This document shows positions 40,493 to 51,100 of a stretch of 64,000 nucleotides of DNA, in pieces. Under the pieces are notes generated by a model. It worked only from the letters and a program-made list of their open reading frames with translations. It was not told where the DNA came from and searched no databases. Made by a program: the position numbers and the translations under genes. Within the stretch, counting starts at the first letter, position 1. Each line of letters starts with the position of its first letter. This stretch comes from Candida dubliniensis CD36 (lineage: Eukaryota; Ascomycota; Pichiomycetes; Serinales; Debaryomycetaceae): the NCBI RefSeq assembly GCF_000026945.1, contig NC_012860.1:3100001-3164000 (forward strand), given 5' to 3'.

Positions 40493-40891
40493 TGTAGTAT
40501 AATGATGATAAAGGAAGGAAGAAAAAAAGAAAGAAGGGGAAAAAAAAAAATGAAATGATGGGCAATATAGAGTTTTGAAATGGTGAAAATTTTTTTTTTC
40601 ACTTCCTTCAAGACACAAAAGACCAAAGTCGTGTACGCACAGAAATTTATGTTAGTTGAATAATTCTTTCCTGCATATACGGGACATTGTACAATAATCT
40701 GTAGAGTCTACACGAATAATGTAAATTAGAGTTGTTTATCATAAATATTACATGTATTATTGGGTGCAAATATAGCAAGGGAATCCATTTGTGGTTTTAA
40801 AAACTACTACTAAAAAAAAAAAAAACTAAAGAAATTTTTTCTTAAAAAGAAAACGAAGAACTGAAATAGATTAGCATCAAATTAGACTTTT
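40493..40891. promoter_or_regulatory. RPL4B promoter
   Basis: 399 bp between the RBE1 stop and the RPL4B start. It has A and T runs near 40520-40550, 40590-40600 and 40812-40825. No CACGTG or telomere-like Tbf1/Rap1 site was spotted. Confidence 0.45.
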
Positions 40892-41707
40892 TTACTTCAA
40901 TGGTGGCAAGACGTTATCAACAAAGTATGAGTGTCCGGAAGTGACATTCAAACCAATGACATTACCACGAGGTAAGTATTCACAAACAGTAATTTGTCTC
41001 CAAGCAGTGTTACACATCATTTTAGCACAACCCACTTGAGTGGTACTACGCCATACAAGTTGGGTGAAATGTCCGGTGGATTCAGTGAAATCGATATTGT
41101 TCCAATTAACCATGGAAATTTCATCATACCAAGCATCAACAGGGCTATCTCCACCCATATAACCAGCAGCCAAGTTTTCACCGTATGGACCAGAAGAATG
41201 TTTCAAATTAAGATTGTTGCAATCGAATCCGGTGTTGGCGTAATTTTGAGCGTATTCAGCTAATTTGTTACTCCAACTAAGTTCAGGTACACCGTGGAGT
41301 GCTCTCTTACGATTATGTTCTTTCAAAATTTCCTCAGCAAATTCAACATCGGCAGTAGGTGTAGAATCTGAATCATCACTAGCAGTAGATGAAGAAATAG
41401 TGGAAGTTGTCAATGTAGACGACGATTGACCTGGAGTTGTAGTTTCGACATATGAGGTGGCCGAACTACTGGTAGGTAAATTAACGGAACTAGTAGTTGA
41501 GGCAGTAGAATCTTGAGTTTTACTAGTGAGTTGTTTTGGTGGAGCTGAATAAACTGTTTCAACAAATGATTTGGTTGCCATAACAGTTTGACTAGTTTGG
41601 GTAACAAAAATAGTTTGGGTTGAGGCCGTAAAGAACTTGGTGATAGTGGCAGCTTCTGTAACTGCTAACAATGCAGCAATATTAAACAAAGTATTTGATA
41701 TCTTCAT
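40892..41707 (-). CDS. RBE1: Secreted CAP/Pry-family protein Rbe1
   Basis: 271-aa secreted protein. A signal peptide (about 1-19, ending in Ala-Ala) is followed by a Thr/Ser-rich stretch (about 20-115) suited to O-mannosylation. The CAP/SCP domain is about 120-265, with LKEHNRKRALHGVPELSWS, the HSSGPYGENLAAGY block, GHFTQLVWRSTTQVGCA and the end YLPRGN. No GPI-attachment signal is seen, so it is secreted or loosely wall-bound. Fungal Pry proteins bind sterols (known for yeast Pry1). Length and place beside FTR1 fit RBE1 of C. albicans, a paralogue of RBT4. Its promoter is shared with a 4.7-kb intergenic region. Confidence 0.92.
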   Translation of the reverse strand: MKISNTLFNIAALLAVTEAATITKFFTASTQTIFVTQTSQTVMATKSFVETVYSAPPKQLTSKTQDSTASTTSSVNLPTSSSATSYVETTTPGQSSSTLTTSTISSSTASDDSDSTPTADVEFAEEILKEHNRKRALHGVPELSWSNKLAEYAQNYANTGFDCNNLNLKHSSGPYGENLAAGYMGGDSPVDAWYDEISMVNWNNIDFTESTGHFTQLVWRSTTQVGCAKMMCNTAWRQITVCEYLPRGNVIGLNVTSGHSYFVDNVLPPLK

Positions 41708-42378
41708 GATTGTAGTAGCGAATGTAAAGGGAGGGACAACGGGAAAGGTGTGTATAAATTGATTTGGAATTGAAAAAAAAAAAAAAAAAGTAAATATACC
41801 CTTTTCCTAACAAAACAAACGGTAAGTTACAGGAAATTATAAGTCTATTTAAATGATTTCCATGTTGATGCAACCGTTGGTGAAGTCCAAAAAAAAATAA
41901 TATTGATCAATTTTAAGGAGTGTGTAGGTGAATTGGACAAGAACAGTAACCAAGAGTTTTTGCAATCAGATATAGTCCGTTATTACACAAAAGGGGTTGG
42001 CTGTACGTACGATTTTTTTTTTGGGCTTTTCACGTTTCCTTTGTTGTGTTAAAATATCTAACACAAAAGGTTATTCACTTTGAACGTATTCATTGTTAAC
42101 GACGCATTTTAACAAAGAAATAATTATCGTTCTAGATTAATAACGCCAGAAACTTAGACATTGTTTATTTTTTCTTTTGCTTTATTTTGTCTGTACAATT
42201 AAGGAGTGTAGACACGGAGTGATTGATTAAATGTTTTCCAATTTTGTTGGTTTACGCTATACGGGGATACTGCTGATGATCTTATGAAGAATGCGAGACT
42301 TGTGGCATGATTTGGGAGCAGACCTAATTATAATATGCCAAAGATCTCCGAAATGTCAATCTTATTATCATCGACATC

Positions 42379-42402
42379 ACCGCACCGCACCGCACCGCAC
42401 CG
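42379..42402. repeat. ACCGC pentanucleotide repeat
   Basis: Four ACCGC units in tandem followed by ACCG. It is GC-rich against a very AT-rich background. It lies 670 bp upstream of RBE1. Confidence 0.9.
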
Positions 42403-44708
42403 ATCAAAAGAAAAAAATAATATCTGGATATATGCAAGCTTGCGTTTCTCTTTTTCGTATTTTATTGCTCGCAATAAATCAAAAGTAGATGCATGACAAG
42501 AACAAAAAAAAAAATAAAATAGAATCAATTGGCAAGTTGATGGTTATTTATTATTAGTACTGGCTAATTCACAGGTATGCTGGTTATGGGGATTTGTCTA
42601 TAAGTTTTAGTGTGAGTTTATTTTTAAGATTATTTCTACTTGCTTTTAGAGTTTAAATCTCGCGTTTTTTTTTTTGTTTGCTTCCTATTGTTTACTAGAC
42701 CTAATCAACAATCGGGCGTTTTTTGCTTCCACTTGTTTCACCCCCCTGTATACTGGTATTGAGTATTAATGGGTCAATTCTACCAGAACCAAGACATGCA
42801 AAGAAGGATTGGGAGTGGAAAAGAGTATTGGTCTCAATCTAAAGAAAATACAAGCGTTTAGTTAGTTAGTTTAGAATGAAATTTATGCGACTCTGGTTTT
42901 CCTTTTGACCATACTATTTTTTTTTTTTTCACAAATGTTACACTTTCAATATTATTTCTATTTATTTTAGATTCAATTACGGGAAGTTAACTCTTGGCAG
43001 TTGGAATTAAGAATTAATTGATATTTGCACAAATAGGTGGGTTGTTTTTTTATTGTGCGGTAGTTATCATCACAACACGACAAAAAATAGGACAAACACA
43101 ACAAAGTTCTCTCTCTCTGAATTACAGATATTTCTATATTGTTCTGAAGGTTATTGTTTACAATTATCCGTTCTTTTTGAGAAATACTGCTAGAAAGGTT
43201 GTTTTCATCGACAGTGCTCTCCTAGTGATGGTAGGGTATGTAGAACGTTCTGGTGACTGCTAGCTAGTATTTACACTTGCAAAAGCAAATTCAACCAGAA
43301 TAATATACAAACAGTTGAGTTTTTTAATAGTTCAATTACAAGTAATTCCACAAAAACCAAAAAATCACTCAATTTGCTGGACTTATTGTTACTACAATTG
43401 CTATACTTGTTGAAATAATCGTTCTACTTGTTCAATACATCGTTCTACTTGTTTTCCAATGTACACATCAACTTCTTTCTTTGTTTTAACAACGTAGGTA
43501 CACGAAATGTTTTTGCCATTTCATTGCCTGTTTTGTTTGTTTTGTTGTGATTATTGTCAGATTGACTCCTTTCCGAAACTTATAATTTAGATCAATTGGT
43601 TTTAAGTAAGCTAAATCTGTATTCAGGTTGGAGCTTATAACTTTTTTTTTAGAAGAATTAGAGGGGGGGTTATGGACTCGGCTGAATATAAAGCCTCCTA
43701 AAACTAGTTTTTTATAGTTTTGAACAATTTAGATTTTCATCTTAATTGGGTACGAATTGCAAGATTTTTGGCTTTTATGCAGTCTCGTGTTTTTTGTTTT
43801 TGTGTCATTTTGTACCGACCAATGGTAGCTTCCGGGGAGTTACCATCTGTTTTCCCGAATAAGAACTCAACTATCCTAATTTAGAGTTTTGATAACAATT
43901 GGTTTGCATAAAATGTGATTTCTGGTGTATTCAAAATAACGTTATTTTTTTGTTTGTAGTTCATTGTTTCCCCGTCTGTTATCAAGATGTAGAATTCCAA
44001 AAATCGACTTCTTCTTTATTTCTCCCTAAGAGCGTATCGTTCAAGTTGATAATGGAAATTGCATTTTGATAACTGAGTTAACTGCACAATAGTGTGATTA
44101 TAATGTGTAAGGATTGAGGACTTTATAATTGTTGGAACATTGATACAGTGTTGCAACTAGGTAATTTTGCTTTGTTTTGTGGTTCGGTATTGGTTTGGAC
44201 TAATTGATTAGTGCAAGTGCTCACTACCAACGTTTTAATAATGCTTGGCATCTTACTGGATTGGGGTGAATCAATTACTTCAATTATATTGAATTAGGAT
44301 GATATATATACCGATGGAGAAATGACAAGCATAGTGGTTTTTGTGTCGATTCGAAGCCATTTGGTATCTTTGTTTGATATTGCGCTGGCGCATACAGAAT
44401 CTAATTATCTTAAAAAATACACAAATCGATGGCGTTTTTGGAGAATGAAATTCACTTTATTTCTCAAATCATTCTGAGTTTATGTTACATCTTGTTGTTT
44501 TTCTGAAGGTATTCTTACCAAATTTCAATCAAAAGAAAAAAAAAAAAAAAATAACTGCAAATATAGTAAGTTGTAAAAGCAATTGAAGATTAATCTATCA
44601 AACTCAATTAGAAAACAGTCTCCATACTACGATGTTTAGATTGCAGCAATTACTGTTGACTTTTATCTTCTAATAGATATAGATTGGTTCTCACAAGAAC
44701 CACGTCTG

Positions 44709-44725
44709 CACGTGACTTACACGTG
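44709..44725. promoter_or_regulatory. Paired CACGTG E-boxes
   Basis: Two perfect CACGTG palindromes at 44709-44714 and 44720-44725, 11 bp centre to centre (about one helical turn). A CACGT also lies just upstream (44701). Likely bHLH (Cbf1/Pho4-like) sites. Location is 1.7 kb upstream of FTR1. Confidence 0.5.
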
Positions 44726-45228
44726 CAAGCTCTTTTATGTCTAAGAATGCAGAAAACTCTTCTGCCAAGCTCATTACAAACATTTCTCTGGATTATTATT
44801 ATTGTACGGCTCTTAATGCAACCTGTGCTACTAATTAGTTGCTGTTCAGTATTAGAACACTTTGGATTGATTATCAAACTGTGGTTGGACATTTCCTAGG
44901 TCGTGAATAAAACGGTCACTTACAACAGAAAAAAAGAAGAGGAACAATTTCAACCAATAGTAAAGAAGCTAGACGGATTTCCCATTAACGGAATTACTTT
45001 TCTCAGCAAAAAAAAAAAAAAACAACAAAATCCCAATCATAGTAACCAGTAACGAAAAAAAAAAGAAAAGAAAAACCAAGAAAATTATCAACTGTCATTA
45101 TAAATCTATCATCAAGGGGACGAACTGTCATCTTAGCTAGCAGTTTTTTTTTTTTAAATTGAAGATTCCAATACTATATTATGGCAAATTCACTCAACCT
45201 TATTGTTTTTCTTCAAAAATGAAGGGAT

Positions 45229-45234
45229 CACGTG
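45229..45234. promoter_or_regulatory. Third CACGTG E-box upstream of FTR1
   Basis: Perfect CACGTG in GATCACGTGGC, about 1.2 kb upstream of the FTR1 start. Confidence 0.45.
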
Positions 45235-45887
45235 GCTTACCGATTGAACATTTTCTGTTTTCCTATTTTTTTTTACTAAAACCAACAGTAACAAATTTGC
45301 AAATCAATAAACAAATTTGAATATCAAACTTCTTCTTGACCATTTTGTGTACTATTTTCTAATCAATTTAATATTTTTCCCGGCTTAAATAACTGAATCT
45401 AATTGGTTGAAATTGAAAAATTAGTTTAAAAGTTTTTTTTTTTTTTCATTTTGTGGTTTGTCTAATTTTATATACCGGAACATGGCTTTTACAGAATTAT
45501 GAAGGAGAACAATTTCAATTTATCAGATGGAATCGCAATTACTTGAACAATATTTACACCCAATGAAATTCATTTGTTTAGAATAGGGATTTCTAATTTT
45601 AATAAATTTATGTAGTACATAAATTAACCAAATACTGTAAAAGAAGGGGTTAAACCAGAATTGATAAATTCAATAAACTAGTTTTAATACATCAGTTAAC
45701 TCAATTCGTTATCTGATTAATCTAGCCACAAAACAGAAAAAAAAAAATTAAAATTATTTCCACCACCACACTACACCCCCCTTCGCTTCACCTACTAAAA
45801 GGAAAAAAAAGGGAAAAGGATTTACAAAAAACACATATTATTGTAAAACTGCCATCATTTAATTGGTTAAGATGAAAGACAATGTGC

Positions 45888-45909
45888 ATCGGGCCCAATC
45901 GTTCCCGAT
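45888..45909. promoter_or_regulatory. CGG-N12-CCG palindrome enclosing CCAAT, upstream of FTR1
   Basis: ATCGGG (45888-45893) and CCCGAT (45904-45909) form a perfect 6-bp inverted repeat, the form bound by Zn(II)2Cys6 dimers. A CCAAT box lies inside it (45895-45899). It is about 500 bp upstream of FTR1. In C. albicans the Zn2Cys6 activator Sef1 and the CCAAT-binding Hap complex with Hap43 control iron genes. That makes this a plausible iron-response site; no binding is shown by sequence alone. Confidence 0.45.
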
Positions 45910-46254
45910 TAACAAGAGGCTATTATTGCAGATTTACTAACTTTTACCACTAATTAGTTATTGTACTATGGAATCTAAACAATAGCACATTCTAATTTAA
46001 ATTAAAAAAATTTTTTTCTCTTTTTTTAATTTCAATAATGAAGGTATATGCATCCTCTCACCTTATTATATTAAATTAATAATTGTATAAATATTGATGC
46101 CATCCCCTATGTTTGTAAATTGAATGAAAACCTCTTCTTCTTTTTCTTTTTCTTCTTTAGATTTTGGTGAATCTCCCTCCTTATTGAAAGAAATTATCAA
46201 ATCTTTACATTTAAAGCTTTGTGAATTAGATTATTATTTTTTTTTGGCGCAAAA

Positions 46255-46260
46255 GATAAT
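46255..46260 (+). promoter_or_regulatory. AGATAA motif in the FTR1 promoter
   Basis: AGATAA, the (A/T)GATAA form recognised by iron-responsive GATA repressors such as Sfu1. It lies about 150 bp upstream of FTR1, with further copies at 45662-45667 and, reversed, at 45709-45714. Confidence 0.4.
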
Positions 46261-46409
46261 CCTATACTAATATTTGTTTGTTTCTTATTTTTTTTTCATT
46301 AAATTCGATTTTTCCAGCTACTTACACTTTTTGTTGTTATTGTATCTTGTCAATTATTCATTAGTTTAATTACTTAACAGAGACACTAAAAAAAGAATAA
46401 ACACTAAAA

Positions 46410-47555
46410 ATGGTTGACGTATTTAACGTTCAAATTTTTTTCATCGTTTTCAGAGAATCGTTGGAAGCCATCATTGTTGTTTCAGTGCTTTTAGCATTCG
46501 TCAAACAATCCATGGGTGGTAGTTCCGACCCTAAATTAAAGAAACGATTGTATCGTCAGATTTGGCTAGGGGCGGGGCTAGGAGTTCTAGTCTGTCTTAT
46601 TATTGGTTGTGCTTTCATTGGTGCGTTCTACGGGTTAGGTAAAGATATTTGGGGTAATTCCGAAGATTTATGGGAAGGTATCTTTTGTATCATTGCTACT
46701 GTCTTGATTACTGCTATGGGTATTCCAATGTTGAGAATCAACAAAATGAAGGAAAAATGGAGAGTCAAATTAGCTCAAGCTTTGATTAAAACTCCATCTA
46801 ACAAAAAAGATAGATTCAGATTGGGTTATCTTGGTAAGAAATATGCTCTTTTCATTTTACCATTCATCACTTGTTTGCGTGAAGGTTTGGAAGCTGTTGT
46901 TTTCGTTGGTGGTGTTGGTTTGAACAGTCCAGCCACTTCTTTCCCAATTCCAGTCATTGTTGGTTTAATTGCCGGTATCATCGTTGGTGCCTTATTGTAC
47001 TACTTTGGTTCCAGTGTATCTATGCAAATTTTCTTGATCATCTCCACCTGTATTTTGTACTTGATTGCTGCTGGTTTGTTCTCCAGAGGTATTTGGTATT
47101 TTGAAACCAATACTTACAACAAAAAGACTGGTGGTGACGCTTCCGAAAATGGTTCTGGTCCAGGTACTTATGATATTGCTAAATCTGTTTGGCATGTTAA
47201 CTGTTGTAACCCAGAAACCGATAATGGTTGGGATATCTTCAATGCCATTTTGGGTTGGCAAAATTCTGCCACTTATGGTTCCGTCATTTCTTACAATGTG
47301 TACTGGCTTTTCATCATCTGCGTTTTGTTATTAATGGTCTACGAAGAAAAACACGGTCATTTGCCATTTACCAAAAACTTGACTTTGGTCCAATTGAACC
47401 CAATGTACCACATCAAAGGTAAGAAGAAGTTAGAATTAAACAAAGCTGAAAAAGAAGAATTGTTCACTAAACTTCAACAGCAAAACTTTGGTCAAGCTGC
47501 AGAAGTCGATGAAACTTCATCAAACAAATTAATTGAATCCAAAGAAAACAAATAA
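46410..47555 (+). CDS. FTR1: High-affinity iron permease Ftr1
   Basis: 381-aa plasma-membrane permease that takes up Fe(III) made by a multicopper ferroxidase partner (Fet3/Fet34 type). The two signature iron-binding motifs are present: RESLE (R15-E19) in the first helix and REGLE (R157-E161) in the fourth. Seven hydrophobic helices can be counted, with a loop at about 230-270 that includes a glycine-rich stretch and WHVNCCNPETDNGW. The cytosolic tail is Lys/Glu-rich. Codon use is biased, as expected for strong expression under iron starvation. C. albicans has a close paralogue FTR2; position next to RBE1 and length point to FTR1. Confidence 0.96.
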   Translation: MVDVFNVQIFFIVFRESLEAIIVVSVLLAFVKQSMGGSSDPKLKKRLYRQIWLGAGLGVLVCLIIGCAFIGAFYGLGKDIWGNSEDLWEGIFCIIATVLITAMGIPMLRINKMKEKWRVKLAQALIKTPSNKKDRFRLGYLGKKYALFILPFITCLREGLEAVVFVGGVGLNSPATSFPIPVIVGLIAGIIVGALLYYFGSSVSMQIFLIISTCILYLIAAGLFSRGIWYFETNTYNKKTGGDASENGSGPGTYDIAKSVWHVNCCNPETDNGWDIFNAILGWQNSATYGSVISYNVYWLFIICVLLLMVYEEKHGHLPFTKNLTLVQLNPMYHIKGKKKLELNKAEKEELFTKLQQQNFGQAAEVDETSSNKLIESKENK

Positions 47556-48150
47556 ACTTGGTTTATTATCATTCAACAATAGCAAAAGTAAGAGAATATT
47601 ATTTGATTAGTATTGGTGAAATATTGATTTCATTTTATTTTATCTTCAGAGATATTAAGAAAATAATGCACACACACACAAATATATTTTTTTTAATATC
47701 AAATTGGATAATCAATTGAGTGGATGATATCAACTAATTCTAATTGATATCTCAAACTATCTTGCTATTATTGTTGATCTAACTGGATTTTACATTCGTT
47801 TTTATATTTCCTTTTTTTTTTTTATTTGGTCATCAAGTTTACAAAGTCGCCACACTTTATTTTTTTTTATTATTTTAATTTGTTTATTTTCATATTCTGA
47901 TTTTATGCAATGCTTTAAATGTGAATTTTTTTTTTTTAGATATAATTTTAATATAGGGGGTTTTTAAGGGTTAAATTTTTTTTTTATTATTGTTTATATG
48001 TTTTAACACATCTAGATATACTTTTCTTAAATGTACATTCAAACGGGTCAATAAATCATTACAATTAAATGTAAACTTATATACATTAACAATATTGCGG
48101 TTCCTTTTATTATTACTCTAAAACAATATACAAAATTCAAATAGAAACTC
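47556..48150. other. Intergenic region between convergent FTR1 and SET3
   Basis: 595 bp holding both 3' ends. Very AT-rich, with CA repeats (CACACACACACA near 47670-47680) and several T runs. No ORF or RNA gene was seen. Confidence 0.5.
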
Positions 48151-51100
48151 TTATTTCATTTTTTTATAATCAGCAAAGGATAACTTCTTTACGACTTTAG
48201 TAGGGACAGCTGTTTCTGGCACCAACGTCACATCACGCGTCTTGTTCTCTCCATTGTCAGACACCAAAGACACCTTTTCAACCAACTTCAAATTAACGTC
48301 TTCTCCGGTAACTGCTGAGGCTTCAACTTGTTTGATTATTGGTTTTAGTTTTTCTTCAATATTCTTGTCAATAATTGCCACCAATTCAGGTACTACTGGT
48401 ACAGGAATCTCAACTGTCATTGGATCAGCATCATCCTCACTAGATACTGGGGTTGGTTGTTGGACTGTTGTTGTCATTTCAACATTGGTCCGAAGGTTTG
48501 CCAACAATTGTTGTTTGAATGGTAATTTATATAACATCGGTGGTTTCTCGTTGCCTTTACTATCATCAGCATTTGCTCCAATTCCTGTTATTCCTGACCC
48601 CGGACCAGGACCAGGACCAGAACCGGCTCCACCATCAGCAGCTTCTTCTAATGCAGACTCCTCTTTTTCTTCAGATCTTTGTTGCTCATTGTCATTATCC
48701 GACCCTTCTTTTTTCTCTCCTGACAATAACTCAGTTTGAATTCGTTGATTTCTTTGATTCAACCTTTCCTCCCAAGAAACATATTGTTTTTCTGGTCTTG
48801 GCAATATCAATTCTTCTTTGGACTTTGTTATGTTGACATTGCTCAAAGATGATGCCTTTCTTGTTGATCTCATCAAATAAGACGTGGCCTTTTTTATTTT
48901 GAAAATTGCACACAGTGAAGATGCATTTGACGTCGAACACCCACATTCAACAAAATGCAAAATATTATCAATATAAGTAATCAATGCTGATTTCTCTTCA
49001 TTCGTCAAATTCTCAAATTTCTCCAGATTATTATTGGCATAAAGCTTTAATATAGGATGATCTACATCCCATTCCCAAGGTAATCGCAATTCTTCATCTT
49101 GATTTTCTGATTTTAATGTGATTGGTTTTGAAGTAAACACTAAAAATCGAAACCTATTTTGCTCTGGTACATAAACAGTCTCTATTTTGCAATTGGCCGA
49201 TGATGGACACGCCTTACGAATAAATCTACTTTCATTACCAACAAATCTAGAATCCAAGACAATATCCATAGTTTCATCATTGTGTTGCATTGGAATCGCT
49301 GTCTTTAAAACTTTCGGCTTGGGACTACCCCACAAACGATATTGATTGATCGAATCTCGACAATAATTCTTAAACAAATCAACCTCTCCTAAATATTCAA
49401 TTATTGGAGTATCTTCTGGGATCGTTAAAGACCCGGTGCTACCACCGTTGCTGGATATAAACAATGCGAGTTTGGAAATGCCATTGAATTTTTGCTTCTG
49501 ATTATCTGTGTAAGGTTTAACTTGAATGGTGGTTTTGTTAAAATTATTCTTCTTTTTAAGTTTGTTATGTTCTTGTAAATATTTGGTGAAATTTGGTAAG
49601 TTTATTTTACTCCATTTGATCGATTTAAATTGACTCAGACTCATTATGGTAACGTTACGGAAATGCTTACCCTGTTGTTCCAGTTTAGGTAATTTGAAAA
49701 ATTGACTGGCAAACTCCAGTCCAATATTATCAATGAATTCTTTGATCGCTTGTCTCTTGTAATCGTTTTCCGTTAAATTATAATATACTGATTGGTATGA
49801 TTCTGCTGTTATTCCATCCTCTAGCAATTCATTTTCTTTGTTTGGCAAATCATCCATCTCATCTGGACGAGGACTTTGAAATTTTGGTGCTGGAGAGCCA
49901 CTAGCTGAGTTGCTTGAATTTGTGTTCGTTTTGTCTTCTGTCTTCCTCTTTTTATTATCGACCTTTTCGGAATTCAGCTGTTTTCTTTTTGCTCCATGTT
50001 GATGTTGTTGCGGCAATGCTTTAACTGTAGCTTGGCGGCTGTTCTCCAGTCTGTCTATATCTAATCGCTGCATGGTTCTCGATCGAGATGCTTCAGGATC
50101 AAACTTCCCCCATTTGCTTTCATCACAATAATAACATTTGTACATGTCTTCAGGAACTTCTTCAGCATTTTCATAGCCCATACATACACAATGCTGCCAT
50201 CTAAAACAGACATCACATTGAATCGTGAACCCATCATCATCCTCAATTCCACATATACATCCTATCAAACCTGAATCGGGATTGACTTGGTAAGTTTCCA
50301 ACGGTGGAGGAACATATTTATCTTTAGACAGACTCTTGATAGCAGGCTTATTTGCTGAATCAGAGTCTATCACAGCAGTCACTTTGTCGTTGTTGTTCGT
50401 AGCTACCAACACGACCTTTTCCTTCACCATTTCCTCTTCCTCGTCCTCTTCTTCAGGTTCCGTCAATTGGTCTTCTTCGGATTTTGATATCGCTGGTACA
50501 ACTGAAACAGGCACTACTTGAGCCTTTTCTTTAACTAAAACTGGTTTCTGATCCACGAGCTTTAAGGGAAGCGGATTATCAACAGCTGCAGTTAATGCAG
50601 CAGCAGCAATAACTGCATTATCAGTGTTTCTTTCTTTAGATCTCAAATCTATACCTCTTTGAAATGCAGGTGTTGGAGATGGTGTTGTGGACTGGTTTTG
50701 TTGATTCTGTAGTTGCTGAAGTTGTTGCTGATGATGTAACTCCAACTTTGCTATGGTTGCCTCAGGAGTAGAACGCGATCGTTCATGGTTTGGTTTGAAA
50801 CTACCCTTTTTAGGTAACCCAGAAGTTGGAGAAATAGACTTTTGCTTCCTTTCGTAATTACCTGACACTGCTGGTGGTGGCGGAGTTACAATTTGTTCAG
50901 GTGGATTCATCAAAATACTTATGGAGCTTTTGCGAGGTTGTGGAGCAATGTCGGAAGGAGTGTCGTTAACAAGCATACTAATTGAAGTTCTTTTCGGAGG
51001 AGTTACAGGTTTGCTTTTATCGTGAGTGACTGATGTAGACTGGAGGTTGCTCGTAGTATTGTTATTGGAGGGGACTGGAAAATCAAACTTAACAGATGGG

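Larger units (their letters stand above)
41708..46409. promoter_or_regulatory. 4.7-kb gene-free region between divergent RBE1 and FTR1
   Basis: No ORF with coding character is present; the short frames begin at TTG or have random composition. Both flanking genes start at its edges, so it holds their promoters. Visible elements: an ACCGC repeat (42379-42402), three CACGTG boxes (44709, 44720, 45229), three TTCCCG motifs (43852, 45377, 45902), WGATAA motifs (45662, 45709 reverse, 46255) and a CGG-N12-CCG palindrome at 45888-45909. A TATAAATA sits at 46086-46093. Much A/T homopolymer DNA lies between. No tRNA, snRNA or LTR was recognised. Confidence 0.6.

Noticed and set aside
40493..40618. 42-residue N-terminal extension of RPL4B
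   Set aside because: It is translated from the leader T/A runs. uL4 starts MSSRPQVSV at the ATG 40492.
43018..43263. 81-codon ORF in the FTR1 upstream region
   Set aside because: It begins with TTG and the translation shows no recognisable domain or composition bias typical of local genes.
44341..44365. tRNA-like B-box (GATTCGAAGCC)
   Set aside because: No matching A box or acceptor and TPsiC stems around it.
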